Shown in pieces: positions 35,545 through 45,611 of a stretch of 64,000 nt of DNA (its first letter is position 1; each line of letters begins with the position of its first letter). The notes beneath the pieces are model-generated. The model was not told the origin of the DNA, did not search any database, and was given only the letters and a program-made list of their open reading frames with translations. The position numbers and the translations under genes are program-made. The DNA comes from Schistocerca nitens (Eukaryota > Arthropoda > Insecta > Orthoptera > Acrididae). The DNA lies in the NCBI RefSeq assembly GCF_023898315.1, contig NC_064615.1, positions 5,838,501-5,902,500 of the forward strand, given 5' to 3'.

Positions 35545-35745
35545 GGGAGGTGCGCATTCAGACAGCTCAACAGTGCAATGTCAATGACGACGATACGAAC
35601 TTAACGACAACACAACAGACAGTCCCCGAGCGCTAAAACCTCGGACCCGGAGGGGAATCGAACACGGGCCCCTTCGCTGAGCAACCGCCGCGCAGAGCAC
35701 GCAGATCGCTCCAGAGCTTGTTGCTGTGGTCTCCAGCCGCACGTC
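35545..35745 (-). mobile_element. SINE-like tRNA-derived repeat (fourth head type)
   Basis: On the minus strand, about 35720-35640 reads tRNA-like, with 'gcggcggttgctcagcgaagg' and the B-box 'gtgttcgattcccctccgggtcc'. The body 'gttttagcgctcggggactgtctgttgtgttgtcg' runs down to about 35590. No clear target duplication was found. Confidence 0.5.
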
Positions 35746-35923
35746 TGAACTTTTTGTGGCGCGATTATATAAATCAAGTGTCAGCTTCATCTGTGGAATT
35801 GTTTTAATTATACGGCTATTTAAGGTGGACGCATTGTGTACGTTTCGTTGAAATGGATAAACTCAATTACAGGGTAGCAATAATTAAGCTTCCGTTACTT
35901 GAACTAGTGAAGGCGGAAAACTA

Positions 35924-37345
35924 CACTCCTGGAAATGGAAAAAAGAACACATTGACACCGGTGTGTCAGACCCACCATACTTGCTCCGGACACTGCGAGA
36001 GGGCTGTACAAGCAATGATCACACGCACGGCACAGCGGACACACCAGGAACCGCGGTGTTGGCCGTCGAATGGCGCTAGCTGCGCAGCATTTGTGCACCG
36101 CCGCCGTCAGTGTCAGCCAGTTTGCCGTGGCATACGGAGCTCCATCGCAGTCTTTAACACTGGTAGCATGCCGCGACAGCGTGGACGTGAACCGTATGTG
36201 CAGTTGACGGACTTTGAGCGAGGGCGTATAGTGGGCATGCGGGACGCCGGGTGGACGTACCGCCGAATTGCTCAACACGTGGGGCGTGAGGTCTCCACAG
36301 TACATCGATGTTGTCGCCAGTGGTCGGCGGAAGGTGCACGTGCCCGTCGACCTGGGACCGGACCGCAGCGACGCACGGATGCACGCCAAGACCGTAGGAT
36401 CCTACGCAGTGCCGTAGGGGACCGCACCGCCACTTCCCAGCAAATTAGGGACACTGTTGCTCCTGGGGTATCGGCGAGGACCATTCGCAACCGTCTCCAT
36501 GAAGCTGGGCTACGGTCCCGCACACCGTTAGGCCGTCTTCCGCTCACGCCCCAAAATCGTGCAGCCCGCCTCCAGTGGTGTCGCGACAGGCGTGAATGGA
36601 GGGACGAATGGAGACGTGTCGTCTTCAGCGATGAGAGTCGCTTCTGCCTTGGTGCCAATGATGGTCGTATGCGTGTTTGGCGCCGTGCAGGTGAGCGCCA
36701 CAATCAGGACTGCATACGACCGAGGCACACAGGGCCAACACCCGGCATCATGGTGTGGGGAGCGATCTCCTACACTGGCCGTACACCACTGGTGATCGTC
36801 GAGGGGACACTGAATAGTGCACGGTACATCCAAACCGTCATCGAACCCATCGTTCTACCATTCCTAGACCGGCAAGGGAACTTGCTGTTCCAACAGGACA
36901 ATGCACGTCCGCATGTATCCCGTGCCACCCAACGTGCTCTAGAAGGTGTAAGTCAACTACCCTGGCCAGGAAGATCTCCGGATCTGTCCCCCATTGAGCA
37001 TGTTTGGGACTGGATGAAGCGTCGTCTCACGCGGTCTGCACGTCCAGCACGAACGCTGGTCCAACTGAGGCGCCAGGTGGAAATGGCATGGCAAGCCGTT
37101 CCACAGGACTACATCCAGCACCTCTACGATCATCTCCATGGGAGAATAGCAGCCTGCATTGCTGCGAAATGTGGATATACACTGTACTAGTGCCGACATT
37201 GTGCATGCTCTGTTGCCTGTGTCTATGTGCCTGTGGTTCTGTCAGTGTGATCATGTGATGTATCTGACCCCAGGAATGTGTCAATGAAGTTTCCCCTTCC
37301 TGGGACAATGAATTCACGGTGTTCTTATTTCAATTTCCAGGAGTG
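35924..37345 (+). mobile_element. Tc1-like element copy A (autonomous-type)
   Basis: 1422 bp, flanked by TA at 35922-35923 and 37346-37347, the Tc1/mariner target duplication. The terminal inverted repeats begin CACTCCTGGAAAT and extend about 27 bp with two mismatches. Copies B (50419) and C (59196) are almost identical. It carries one intact transposase frame, a 244-bp leader and a ~155-bp 3' UTR. Confidence 0.95.
36168..37190 (+). CDS. Tc1-like transposase, intact, 340 aa
   Basis: A DDE transposase that would excise the element and reinsert it at TA. ATG 36168 (MPRQRGREP) was chosen because it directly precedes the conserved DNA-binding domain. The first helix-turn-helix spans about residues 13-55 (LTDFERGRIVGMRDAGWTYRRIAQ...). 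The second spans about 84-128 (SQQIRDTVAPGVSARTIRNRL). The catalytic residues are D155 (FSDESRF), D244 (QQDNARPH) and E277 (SPIEHVW). The D244-E277 interval is 32 residues, whereas Tc1 has 34. 340 aa is the normal family length and no break was seen. The reading frame is also open upstream through the leader and left inverted repeat to 35853, so an N-terminally extended product is formally possible. It is the only complete transposase in the window. Confidence 0.92.
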   Translation: MPRQRGREPYVQLTDFERGRIVGMRDAGWTYRRIAQHVGREVSTVHRCCRQWSAEGARARRPGTGPQRRTDARQDRRILRSAVGDRTATSQQIRDTVAPGVSARTIRNRLHEAGLRSRTPLGRLPLTPQNRAARLQWCRDRREWRDEWRRVVFSDESRFCLGANDGRMRVWRRAGERHNQDCIRPRHTGPTPGIMVWGAISYTGRTPLVIVEGTLNSARYIQTVIEPIVLPFLDRQGNLLFQQDNARPHVSRATQRALEGVSQLPWPGRSPDLSPIEHVWDWMKRRLTRSARPARTLVQLRRQVEMAWQAVPQDYIQHLYDHLHGRIAACIAAKCGYTLY

Positions 37346-37489
37346 TATTTACCCTATGTGTACGCATCTTTATAGGAACGATGTTCAGACATGTACCTGC
37401 AGGATTTCCGTTATTAGCAGTGTCTGTGTCACGATTTGCCGTTAGGCGACGCAGGAGGAGCACCGGTGTGCTGCTTCACGGGCACGCAC

Positions 37490-37915
37490 AGGGTGAGCAC
37501 GTCTTTCGCCACAAAGCTGTTTTATCAAAGCAACAGCAATACTGCCGCAGGTCTTCGCGAGTAAAGACGCGTTAGAGGAATACGGAGAGGTCGTGTCGTC
37601 TTTTCACACCAGCCTTGAAGAACACGATTCGGAAGTTTGAATTAACTGGTGATTCGTGAACTGCTCCTAGGAAAGGCCGACGGCCAACTGCGCCACAACT
37701 GTTGAAGGAGTTACTGGCAATACGGCTGAGAATGCGGGACGCAATGTGCGTTCGTCGAGCAGAGCACGAGCTGTGTCACTATAGCTCAACATTCCACCGT
37801 CCACCCTTCGAAAAGTGCTGCGAACAGCTGATGAAACAGTATCTCTATTGCGGTTCCAGGCTGACATGGATACAGATTATCGCCCCACTGAGCAACGTTT
37901 ATGACCTGTAACGCA
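37490..37915 (+). pseudogene. N-terminal transposase fossil (HTH type)
   Basis: Mixed plus-strand frames give KAVLSKQQQYCRRSSR (37517-37560), ALKNTIRKFELTGDS*TAPRKGR (37612-37680), TVEGVTGNTAENAGRNVRSSSRARAVS (37700-37780) and then STFHRPPFEKCCEQL. The 'NTIR.F..TG....PR.GR' linker and the two-HTH organisation fit the N-terminus of an arthropod DDE transposase group. There are stops and shifts throughout, and no catalytic part follows. Confidence 0.45.
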
Positions 37916-37930
37916 AACGCCGGACGCAGT

Positions 37931-38118
37931 CGCCGTGCGGTTCTAGGCGCCACAGTCTGGAGCCGAGCGACCGCTACGGTCGCAGGTTCGAATCCTGCCT
38001 CGGGCATGGATGTGTGTGCTGTCCTTAGGTTAGTTAGGTTTAATTAGTTCTAAGTTCTAAGGGACTGATGACCTCAGAAGTTAAGTCGCATAGTGCTCAG
38101 AGCCATTTGAGCCATTTG
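37931..38118 (+). mobile_element. tRNA-headed SINE
   Basis: cgccgtgcggttctaggcgc head, B-box ggttcgaatcctgcc, 'gtccttaggttagttaggtt' body, ending 'gctcagagccatttgagccat'. Same family as 6434 and 10409. It abuts a second partial SINE end at about 38117. A clear target duplication was not identified. Confidence 0.75.
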
Positions 38119-38241
38119 TTAAGTCCCGTACTGCCATTTGAACTGTTTGATTATGGCCGATCTACGGGAAGTAACAAATTTCGAAATCGGAATGGTAGTT
38201 GGAGCTAGACGCCTGGGACATTCAATTTCGGAAATCGTCTC
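38117..38241 (+). repeat. Second copy of the SINE/Tc1 (family 2) junction
   Basis: The text gttaagtcccgta...gccatttgaact, then tgattatggccg, then ctacgggaagtaacaaatttcg and ggaatggtagttggagctagacg matches 6596-6730. That is the 3' end of the SINE fused, through the same tgattatggcc, to the start of the family-2 transposase. Homology stops at about 38241. Confidence 0.75.
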
Positions 38242-38317
38242 TATTCCCCCTACAACATTGTGTTATGTTGTAAACAGATATTGTTTTCTTTTCTACTCTT
38301 AATTTTCTGTGTATTTG

Positions 38318-39740
38318 TACACACATAAAAAAAGTTTTGCATCACCCCGGCTCCCAGAACTCCCGAAGATAAACGTTGACTGTGGATATTGTATCACAGA
38401 CACAGTCCCTTTGACTGTTCAAGGATCACTAAAGCCGCCCAAAGATGCAAACAACCATGCATATGCAGCGCCAATTAGACGGAGAGGGTCCGACAGCCGA
38501 TCAGTTCCGGTCATTGCACCACGAAGGTGGTACATGGCTCGTGTTGTCTGTAGTTCAACCATGCCTAGACGGTCAATACCGCGGTTCGATCGCCTCCGCA
38601 TTTTTGCTTTGACCCAGAAAGGATTCTCAACAAGGGAAGAGTCCAGGCGTCTCAGAGTGAACCGAAGCGATGTTGTTCGGACAGAGAGACAGGAACTGTC
38701 GATGACATGCCTCGCTCAGGCCACCCTAGGGCTACTACTGCGTTGGATGACCGCTACCTACGGATTATGGCTCGGAGGAACCCTGACAGCAACGCCACCA
38801 TGTTGAATAACGCTTTTCGTGCAGCCACAGGACGTCGTGTTACGACTCAAACTGTCAACAAGAGGCTGCATGATGAGGAATTTCAAACCCGACGTGCACG
38901 GCGAGGTCCATCTTTGCAACCACGACACCATGCAGCGCTGTACGTATGGGCCCAACAACATGCCGAATGGGCCACTCAGGATTGGCATCACGTTCTCTTC
39001 AACGATGAGTGCCGCATATGCCTTCAACCAGACAATCGTCGGAGAAGTGTTTGGAAGCAACTCAGTCAGGCTGAACGCCTTAGACACACTGTCCAGCGAG
39101 TGGAACTTCCCTGCTGTTTTGTGGTGGCATTATATGGGGCCGACGTACGCCGCTGGTGGTCACAGAAGGCGCCGTAACGGATGTATGATACGTTAATGCC
39201 ATCCTTCTACTGATAGTGCAACCACATCGGCAGCATATTGGCGAGGCATTCGTCTTCATGGACGACAATTCCCGCCCCCCTCGTGCATATCTTGTCAATG
39301 ACTTCCTTCAGGATAACGACATCACACGACTAGAGTGGCCAGCATGTTCTCCAGACATGAACGTTATCGAATATGTCTGGGTTAGATTGAAAAGGTCTGT
39401 TTACGGACGACGTGACCCACCAACCACTCTGAGGGATCTACGCCGAATTGCCATTGAGGAGTGGGACAATCTGGACCAACAGTACCTTCATGAACTAGTG
39501 GATAGTATGCAACGACGAATAAAGACATGCATCAATGTAAGAGGACTTGTTACTGGGTATTAGAGGCACCGGTGTGAACACCAATCTGGTGCACCACCTC
39601 TGAAGGTCTCGCTGTATGGTGGTACAAAATGCGATGTGTGGTTTTCATGAGCAATAAAAAGGGCGGAAATGATGTTTGTGTCGATCTCTATTCCAGTTTT
39701 CTATACAGATCCCGGAACTCTCTGAACCGAGGTGTGTGTA
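38318..39740 (+). mobile_element. Tc1-like element (family 3), 3' end damaged
   Basis: The left end is TA then CACACATAAAAAAAGTTTTG, followed by 'catcaccccggctcccagaactcc'. The right end, 'ccggaactctctgaaccgaggtgtgtgta', mirrors the inner part. The complement of 'ATAAAAAAAGTTTTGCAT' is missing between ccgaggtg and gtgtgta, apparently deleted between short gtg repeats. The element is about 1.42 kb. Confidence 0.75.
38561..39563 (+). pseudogene. Tc1-like transposase with frameshifts (family 3)
   Basis: It starts MPRRSIPRFDRLRIF (38561) with an HTH, and shifts frame at about 38690 into DDMPRSGHPRATTALDDRYLRIMARRNPD. It continues to HHVLFNDECRICLQPDNRRRSVW (first Asp, about 38988-39050), shifts again near 39115, meets TGA at 39186-39188, then is open through AFVFMDDNSRPPRAYLVNDFL (second Asp) and WPACSPDMNVIEYVW (Glu) to TAG 39561-39563. 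The D-to-E interval is 34 residues (classical DD34E), so this is a different lineage from copy A. All three catalytic acids are retained, but two frameshifts and a stop make it inactive. Confidence 0.8.
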
Positions 39741-42700
39741 TAAATCATTGTAAGTAAAGAGGATCATCAACTAAAATGATCAATATGTTGATGTATTTTC
39801 CACCGGGGAAGTACACTGTAATTGCGATACAGACTCATTCCTCGTCACAGCTATAGACCATAATTATGATACTGAGCTTAGATTATCGACAGGTAAGTAA
39901 TTAAATTCAGCACACGGTTTTATGTCGGAGGAGTCAGTATCAGGAAAGAGAGATAGAGAACGGTGAGCGGGGGCTCGATAAAGGAAGTAAAGAGAAATAT
40001 TTGGACATTCAGTCCCGAGAATCAGCGTTTCCCTGACCTTAATTTTCCTTTACAGTAACTTTCGAGCAAGTGGCGTAGCATAAATTTGAACCACGTGTCG
40101 ATAATTGTGCCCGTACATAGAGTTTGTCGGCCGCACAATCAACATATTCCGGCGCAAATGTCATTACTCACGGTACCGGAAGACAGCCCTCAAGTCTCTT
40201 GGGTGGTCGCGCGGGGCTATCGGCCAGGCTGAAAGCGTGCTGCGTCACAAGTTAATTACTCGGCCGTCCCTTCACGGCTGCAGAGGCAAGCGGGGTGCAG
40301 AGACGGGCGGAAATCCCGCGCCGGCAGCTGTTTGGGCGGCTGATTAGCGCCCTTAGAAAGCGCCGTGTGTGCCGACGGCCGCCTTTATGTTGACACGCCG
40401 CCTCAAGAGCTGCCGCGTTACGCAACGCACGCACATATGGTCTGCTCCATCGGGAGACGCAGTCGTCCTTTCTACTATTCATTTGTCACGGTTAACATCA
40501 GAACTGAGATTGCTAAGTGGTTATCGGTTTAGGACCTGCACAGGAATTCTCTGACAATTAGGACTTAGCTAGAAAAACGACTGGAACATTAGCTGGTTGT
40601 TGCTCCAACATGTACTCACTACTCAAAGTGCTTTCGTAAAAGTCTTGATTAGTTTTACATATTCTGATTCTGTGTTGTTTCCTTTTTGAATACCTTGCTT
40701 GAGTTGGAGTCATCTGACTTGTACGAGAGCAAAACTGTTCTTCATGTGCTTCGTATCGATAATTCTAACGAGAAAAATATCCTGTGTACTTGTCGGATTG
40801 CTTGCTTCTCAGCGTTCCTCGTTGACTTGTCTTGTATGTTTTGAATTGGGTTCGGATCATCGTTTAATATCATATGCACAACTGTACGCAATGGGCACCG
40901 CATGCACTGCTCTACGGAAAGTGTTTAACTGGTTCTAGAAAGTACAACAAATACTTCAAGAAATCCGATTAGGCACATGCCAAGAAATTCGCTTATGTAA
41001 CTGATGACCTGGTTCCCATCTCCGCCTCAAAAAATAAGATAACCAAACAGTGAAATACGATATCACAAAGAACAAAGTCCCAGACTGCGCTCACGTCATC
41101 CGTCCCTCTGGCTGACCAGAGTACAGGGCATCCGGCCACAAAAGCAAATTAACGAAAGCAATGAAAACAGCGGACTTAGTACGGCGGAGGTAAATCCAAG
41201 GAAAAGGAGACAGGTAGGTCTAAAACTTTTATACAATGTTTTCTCTCCACCTCTTTTTGCAGTCAAACAAAAAGAATGAAATCCGTCAGTAACCTCAAGT
41301 CGCAAGAAGGAAACCTCAAACAGGATACATTCCATCAGGGTGCATCATATAGGTGTCTGGACAAGCTGGCAATCTTTCATTTTTCCACTCAACCCTAAGA
41401 AGTGAGGTTTTGTTTGACCACTTACCTTAAACGTTAGATTTGTTTAGATGAGTGACTTGCTTTCATGGCACGAAGTACACAAATTGGCACCTACAGTGCA
41501 TTGTAGACACAAATATATTTGTAGCATTTGGTAGCAAATATGTGTAGTAGTAGTAGTTATTTCACTCTTCTTGTAATGTTTCATGTTGATCTAGAGTATA
41601 GGTAAATAAGAGAATTAGATTGATTTTCTAAAATTAAGGGTAAGAAACTGTAACGAAAGAAGAAAACTTAGTAAACTAAATTTTTGTCAACAATGAGACC
41701 CTAGGTGTCCACAGGATCAGTGTTAAAACGCAGAGGCAGATGAGACTTGACAGATACACATGGCGAATTTCTATCGCGAAATCTGCCAATGAAATCCAAA
41801 TATGGTGAAATCTTCTTATCTACTTTCATTGTTTATCTACTCAAATTCATTTTCTTATGAATAAACAATTCACCATCTTCTATTGTATTTTAGCGCATTG
41901 GAAATGTAGTACATGTGTCGTTGATTAATCGGAAATGACATAAAATCGAAGATACTTTATATTTCATAGTGGACGCTTTAGATTTTAGATTTGCTGGTGT
42001 GCACACTAAAAATAATTTTATAAGTTACTGCATGACTACTAGTATTTATTGATGGTTAAAACCGTTTAGTACAAAACCAGTGTTTCTTTTGTTTTGCCTG
42101 AAGGCCATACAGCCATAAAAAACAAATTTTAAAAGTATTCCCTTAAAGTATTACACGTTTCATATGAGCACACTGTATCAGAGAAAAGCCTTTCAGGTTG
42201 ACGAGGATCGATCTGATCTCTCGTCTTGTTCCAGTCGTGTTCCCTGCTGTGGTAAACCATTTCAAGACGAAACGGTTATTACACTTTCACAGCCATGTAC
42301 AGAACACGTCATAGTTACATTCAATTTCTTATCTGGACATTAAGATGTAGGCTTTCCGTAGTTTCCCCGAAACTGCTTACGCTGAATGAAGGCAAGTTGT
42401 TTTCAACAGAACAAGCGGCATTCCTGCACGCTCATTGTCAAATATGACGTTTTGTTCATTTTAGGAATCGTCTCGGGCTTGACGTTTCTCACCTTTTGGA
42501 GATCAAGAAATTAATGGATATAACGGATTCGCAACTAAAACATCTTTCGTGAATTAGAAATCGTTCCTCAAATATCACTTAGCAACACTTCATTACTTTA
42601 GTCAGAACAAAATATTTCTCGGAGAGACAAAGTCTGTTGTCGTAGGCACGTTTCAGTTTAAAGGATAGAACAATAATGAGCGTAAACGAAACAAAAACAA

Positions 42701-44932
42701 ACGTCTCCAGGCACTTCTCATGCATAAGTAAGCCGAAACGGTATGTTACTTCCGAGCAGGTTAATTACGTCAGTAAACTTACCGTCCGCAAGAGAGCAGG
42801 AGAGAGTGCGCGATGCAACTCCAGGTTTCCGCCTCCCAGGCGTACGAACAGCAACAAGTTCTACGTCAGACTACAGCCGATACTTCGCTAGAGCAAGGGC
42901 GATTCCACAGCAGCTGCAAAAGCGACTCGACTGGATGTGTGGCACTCACCTGTAAATGAAAGGAAAAACAATTATAGACATCGACTTTGAAAGGATCGAC
43001 TTTTGTCATTGACGACATACGTGCGCCTGCAAAAACACTGAGACTGCCATGAAATATGATCTCGCCTGTCCTGTCCACCTCTAATAGTTGATGAATGTGA
43101 GGCTTTAATGAAACGCTACTGCTGTCACCTTAGCTTTTCACGACAGAAACAAATTTCTTGCTTATTTTCGCTACAACAGTTCTCACTTGATTACTGGAAA
43201 AAAAGCAACGTACACTGTCTCATTTCACGATCTATCTTCGAGACAGCAATTCAAACAGAAGAGCTATTTCGAGTTTTCGACGGTCGACGTTTCTCCGTCA
43301 TATAAACTCAGACCTATCTGAAATCTTTAGAAATTTCTGACATGTAACATTACCGCTGCAACTGATGGAGAGACGCGGAATGGTGTGATGTCTAGAGCGT
43401 TCAAAATTTAGCATAAAGCCTTCCTAGTTGTAAAATAAATAGATATGGAAACAAAACGAGAATTTAACAGAGACCCTGAAAGTCAATATCAATTAACAAT
43501 ACGCGTAAGTCGATAGTTTCTTTGAAACAGAATTTTAGAATGTATGCACTTAACCTGGAAATGTATTATGCAGACTGATGCTGGAGGAGCGACGTTTTTG
43601 ACAGAAAGCTCGCGATGCGTATTGAGATACGGTCGTGAATAGAACATTATGTATCAAATGTATGATTATTGTAAAAGCTCGAAAATATTTTATGAGCTTC
43701 TTTCGCTGCTTTCATTGGAACATTGTCAAGTAGCAACCATCGGATAAAATCCGCCAGAGGAAATCCCTTTAGAAAACTGGGAAGCAGTTATGTTATCGTC
43801 ACGGAAATATGTAGGGTAGTATAATCATAAAATTGGGTATAACAGTTACGGAAAGAGGAAAGACCTGGTGCTGGACGTAAAAAATGGACAGTGTCGAATC
43901 AAATGAATGATGATTATAAAAATACTTTATTAATGCAGGTAATAAACTCCTTAAACGAATCGTTTAATGTATTTTTTAATAATTACATTAGTGACATATT
44001 TCGGCTACTGCCATCGATACATTCAAAACTTAGAACTAGTGAAAGGAAGTTTAGTATTTGGTAGAATAACATCTACTCGTCTGAAATGATGTCCTTTCGT
44101 TATAGGGGAGTGTCGGGCAATAACAGCGAGAGTGCAAAATCGCACACGCGGGTAAAAGCACGCATTCGGTCGGGCACGAGAAGTTCTTCTGCAGTATTCA
44201 CAGAGATGTCCCATATCTTGAGAAGCCGCACAATTATCTTGCCACCATTTTTTACAGTTATCACACCGTATACAGTCATACTCAAAATCCTCGGGAAATA
44301 TAGTTTTTTACTGAATCCATCTTGTAAGGAGCTACGATCAATTTCCTTTTTGCAGAACGATGTATTTTTCTGTTCTAGAAGATCTGTTTTCTTTCTCTCT
44401 CTCCCGTTCGGTTCTTCTTCTCCTCCTTCAGTATCTGCTCGAGAGCGTTGTATACCGGTGTTGAAAAGAGGGTTTCAGATCTCTGGACCACCCGCTTTGG
44501 CAGAAGTCACATGTCAGAAAAGGACGTGTCTCTTTGCACACTTGTGGCAATGAATTCTAGCACTCCCGAAGAAGTTCCTTCGTAGGACTACTACCATCAC
44601 TCGCGTAATTATACCCGTATGACCTGCAGCTGCTGCACAAGAAGGTGCAAAATCTTTCGCCAAATAAACGCCAGGACCTGCTACTTCAAACCGCTGCTGC
44701 TCTGCTGATGCTGCACGACAGAAGGAGCATTTGTTGAAGTTCCCGTGTGGTGAGCACTGCGGTTGAGAAGCGCATCATCAGATCCCATCGCATGACAGAG
44801 AGCTGCTACTCCATGGCTAAAGGAGCACTACCATGTTCACCTAACACGTAATGCAAAAAACAAGAATTTTAGCTTGGAACTCTTCCATTGCTCCATGTTT
44901 GCACACAAAAACAACAGTATGGGAGTTGTGTG
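39741..44932. other. No gene recognised; CpG-rich patch 40250-40460
   Basis: A 5.2-kb stretch, largely AT-rich and apparently repeat-poor by eye. The 40250-40460 block is CpG-rich with antisense-overlapping frames. Other open frames of about 60-155 codons (for example 42676-42955 and 44086-44553) match nothing I know and lack coding signatures. Confidence 0.3.
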
Positions 44933-45158
44933 TCCGCCTTGATGCAAAACACTTTTGTTGTTTATTTATTCCCAAATTACTTTCAGCGACAAATATCGCT
45001 ATCATCATTGGGTTCTTTAACTATTTTACAATGTTTTGTAACAATGCTACCTCTGCATGTTTGAGAATTAAAGAACCCACTAATGATGGCAATATTTGTA
45101 GCTGAAACTAGTTTGGGAATAAATAAGTAAAAAACAAAACTTTTTTCATCAAGGCGGA
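44933..45158. repeat. 226-bp palindromic foldback element
   Basis: 'tccgccttgatg' at 44933 is mirrored by 'catcaaggcgga' ending 45158. Inside, 'cttttgttgtttatttattcccaaa' mirrors 'tttgggaataaataagtaaaaaacaaaac', and 'catcattgggttcttta' mirrors 'aaagaacccactaatgatgg'. The arms are about 100 bp around a centre near 45045. It is a MITE-like or foldback repeat with no coding. Confidence 0.8.
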
Positions 45159-45196
45159 CCCCGATTTCCCATAATGCAAAAAAGTAAACGGCAGTG

Positions 45197-45603
45197 GTTC
45201 AAATGGTTCAAATGGCTCTGAGCACTATGGGACTCAACTGCTGTGGTCATAAGTCCCCTAGAAATTAGAACTACTTAAACCTAACTAACCTAAGGACAGC
45301 ACACAACAAAAATGGTTCAAATGGCTCTGAGCACTATGCGACTTAACTTCTGAGGTCATCAGTCGCCTAGAACTTAGAACTACTTAAACCTAACTAACCT
45401 AAGGGCAGCACACACATCCATGCCCGAGGCAGGATTCGAACCTGCGACCGTAGCGGTCACGCGGTTCCAGACTGAAGCGCCTTTAACCGCACGGCCACAC
45501 CGGCCGGCGGCACACAACACCCAGCCATCACGAGGCAGAGAAAATCCCTGACCCCGCCGGGAATCGAACCCGGGAACCCGGGCGTGGGAAGCGAGAACGC
45601 TAC
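45197..45603 (-). mobile_element. SINE (second head type), host of a nested SINE
   Basis: Minus strand. The tRNA head at 45603-45545 matches the head at 16615 (B-box ggttcgattcccggc). The body resumes left of the nested copy at 45307 down to 45197. The flanking duplication cggcagtg lies at 45189-45196 and 45604-45611. Confidence 0.85.
45308..45509 (-). mobile_element. SINE nested inside another SINE
   Basis: Minus strand. It has the gccggccggtgtggccgtgc head and B-box ggttcgaatcctgcc, and ends ccatttttgt. The duplication gcacacaac at 45299-45307 and 45510-45518 lies inside the outer SINE, so this insertion is the younger one. Confidence 0.9.
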
Positions 45604-45611
45604 CGGCAGTG

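Noticed and set aside
36272..36703. 143-codon minus-strand open frame (repeated at 50767-51198 and 59540-59971)
   Set aside because: It is antisense to the Tc1 transposase in all three copies. Its recurrence simply follows the element, and its Arg-rich composition is the shadow of the sense frame.
41800..42200. AT-rich direct and inverted words suggesting an origin or scaffold region
   Set aside because: Only short common words. Nothing exceeds what AT-rich DNA gives by chance.
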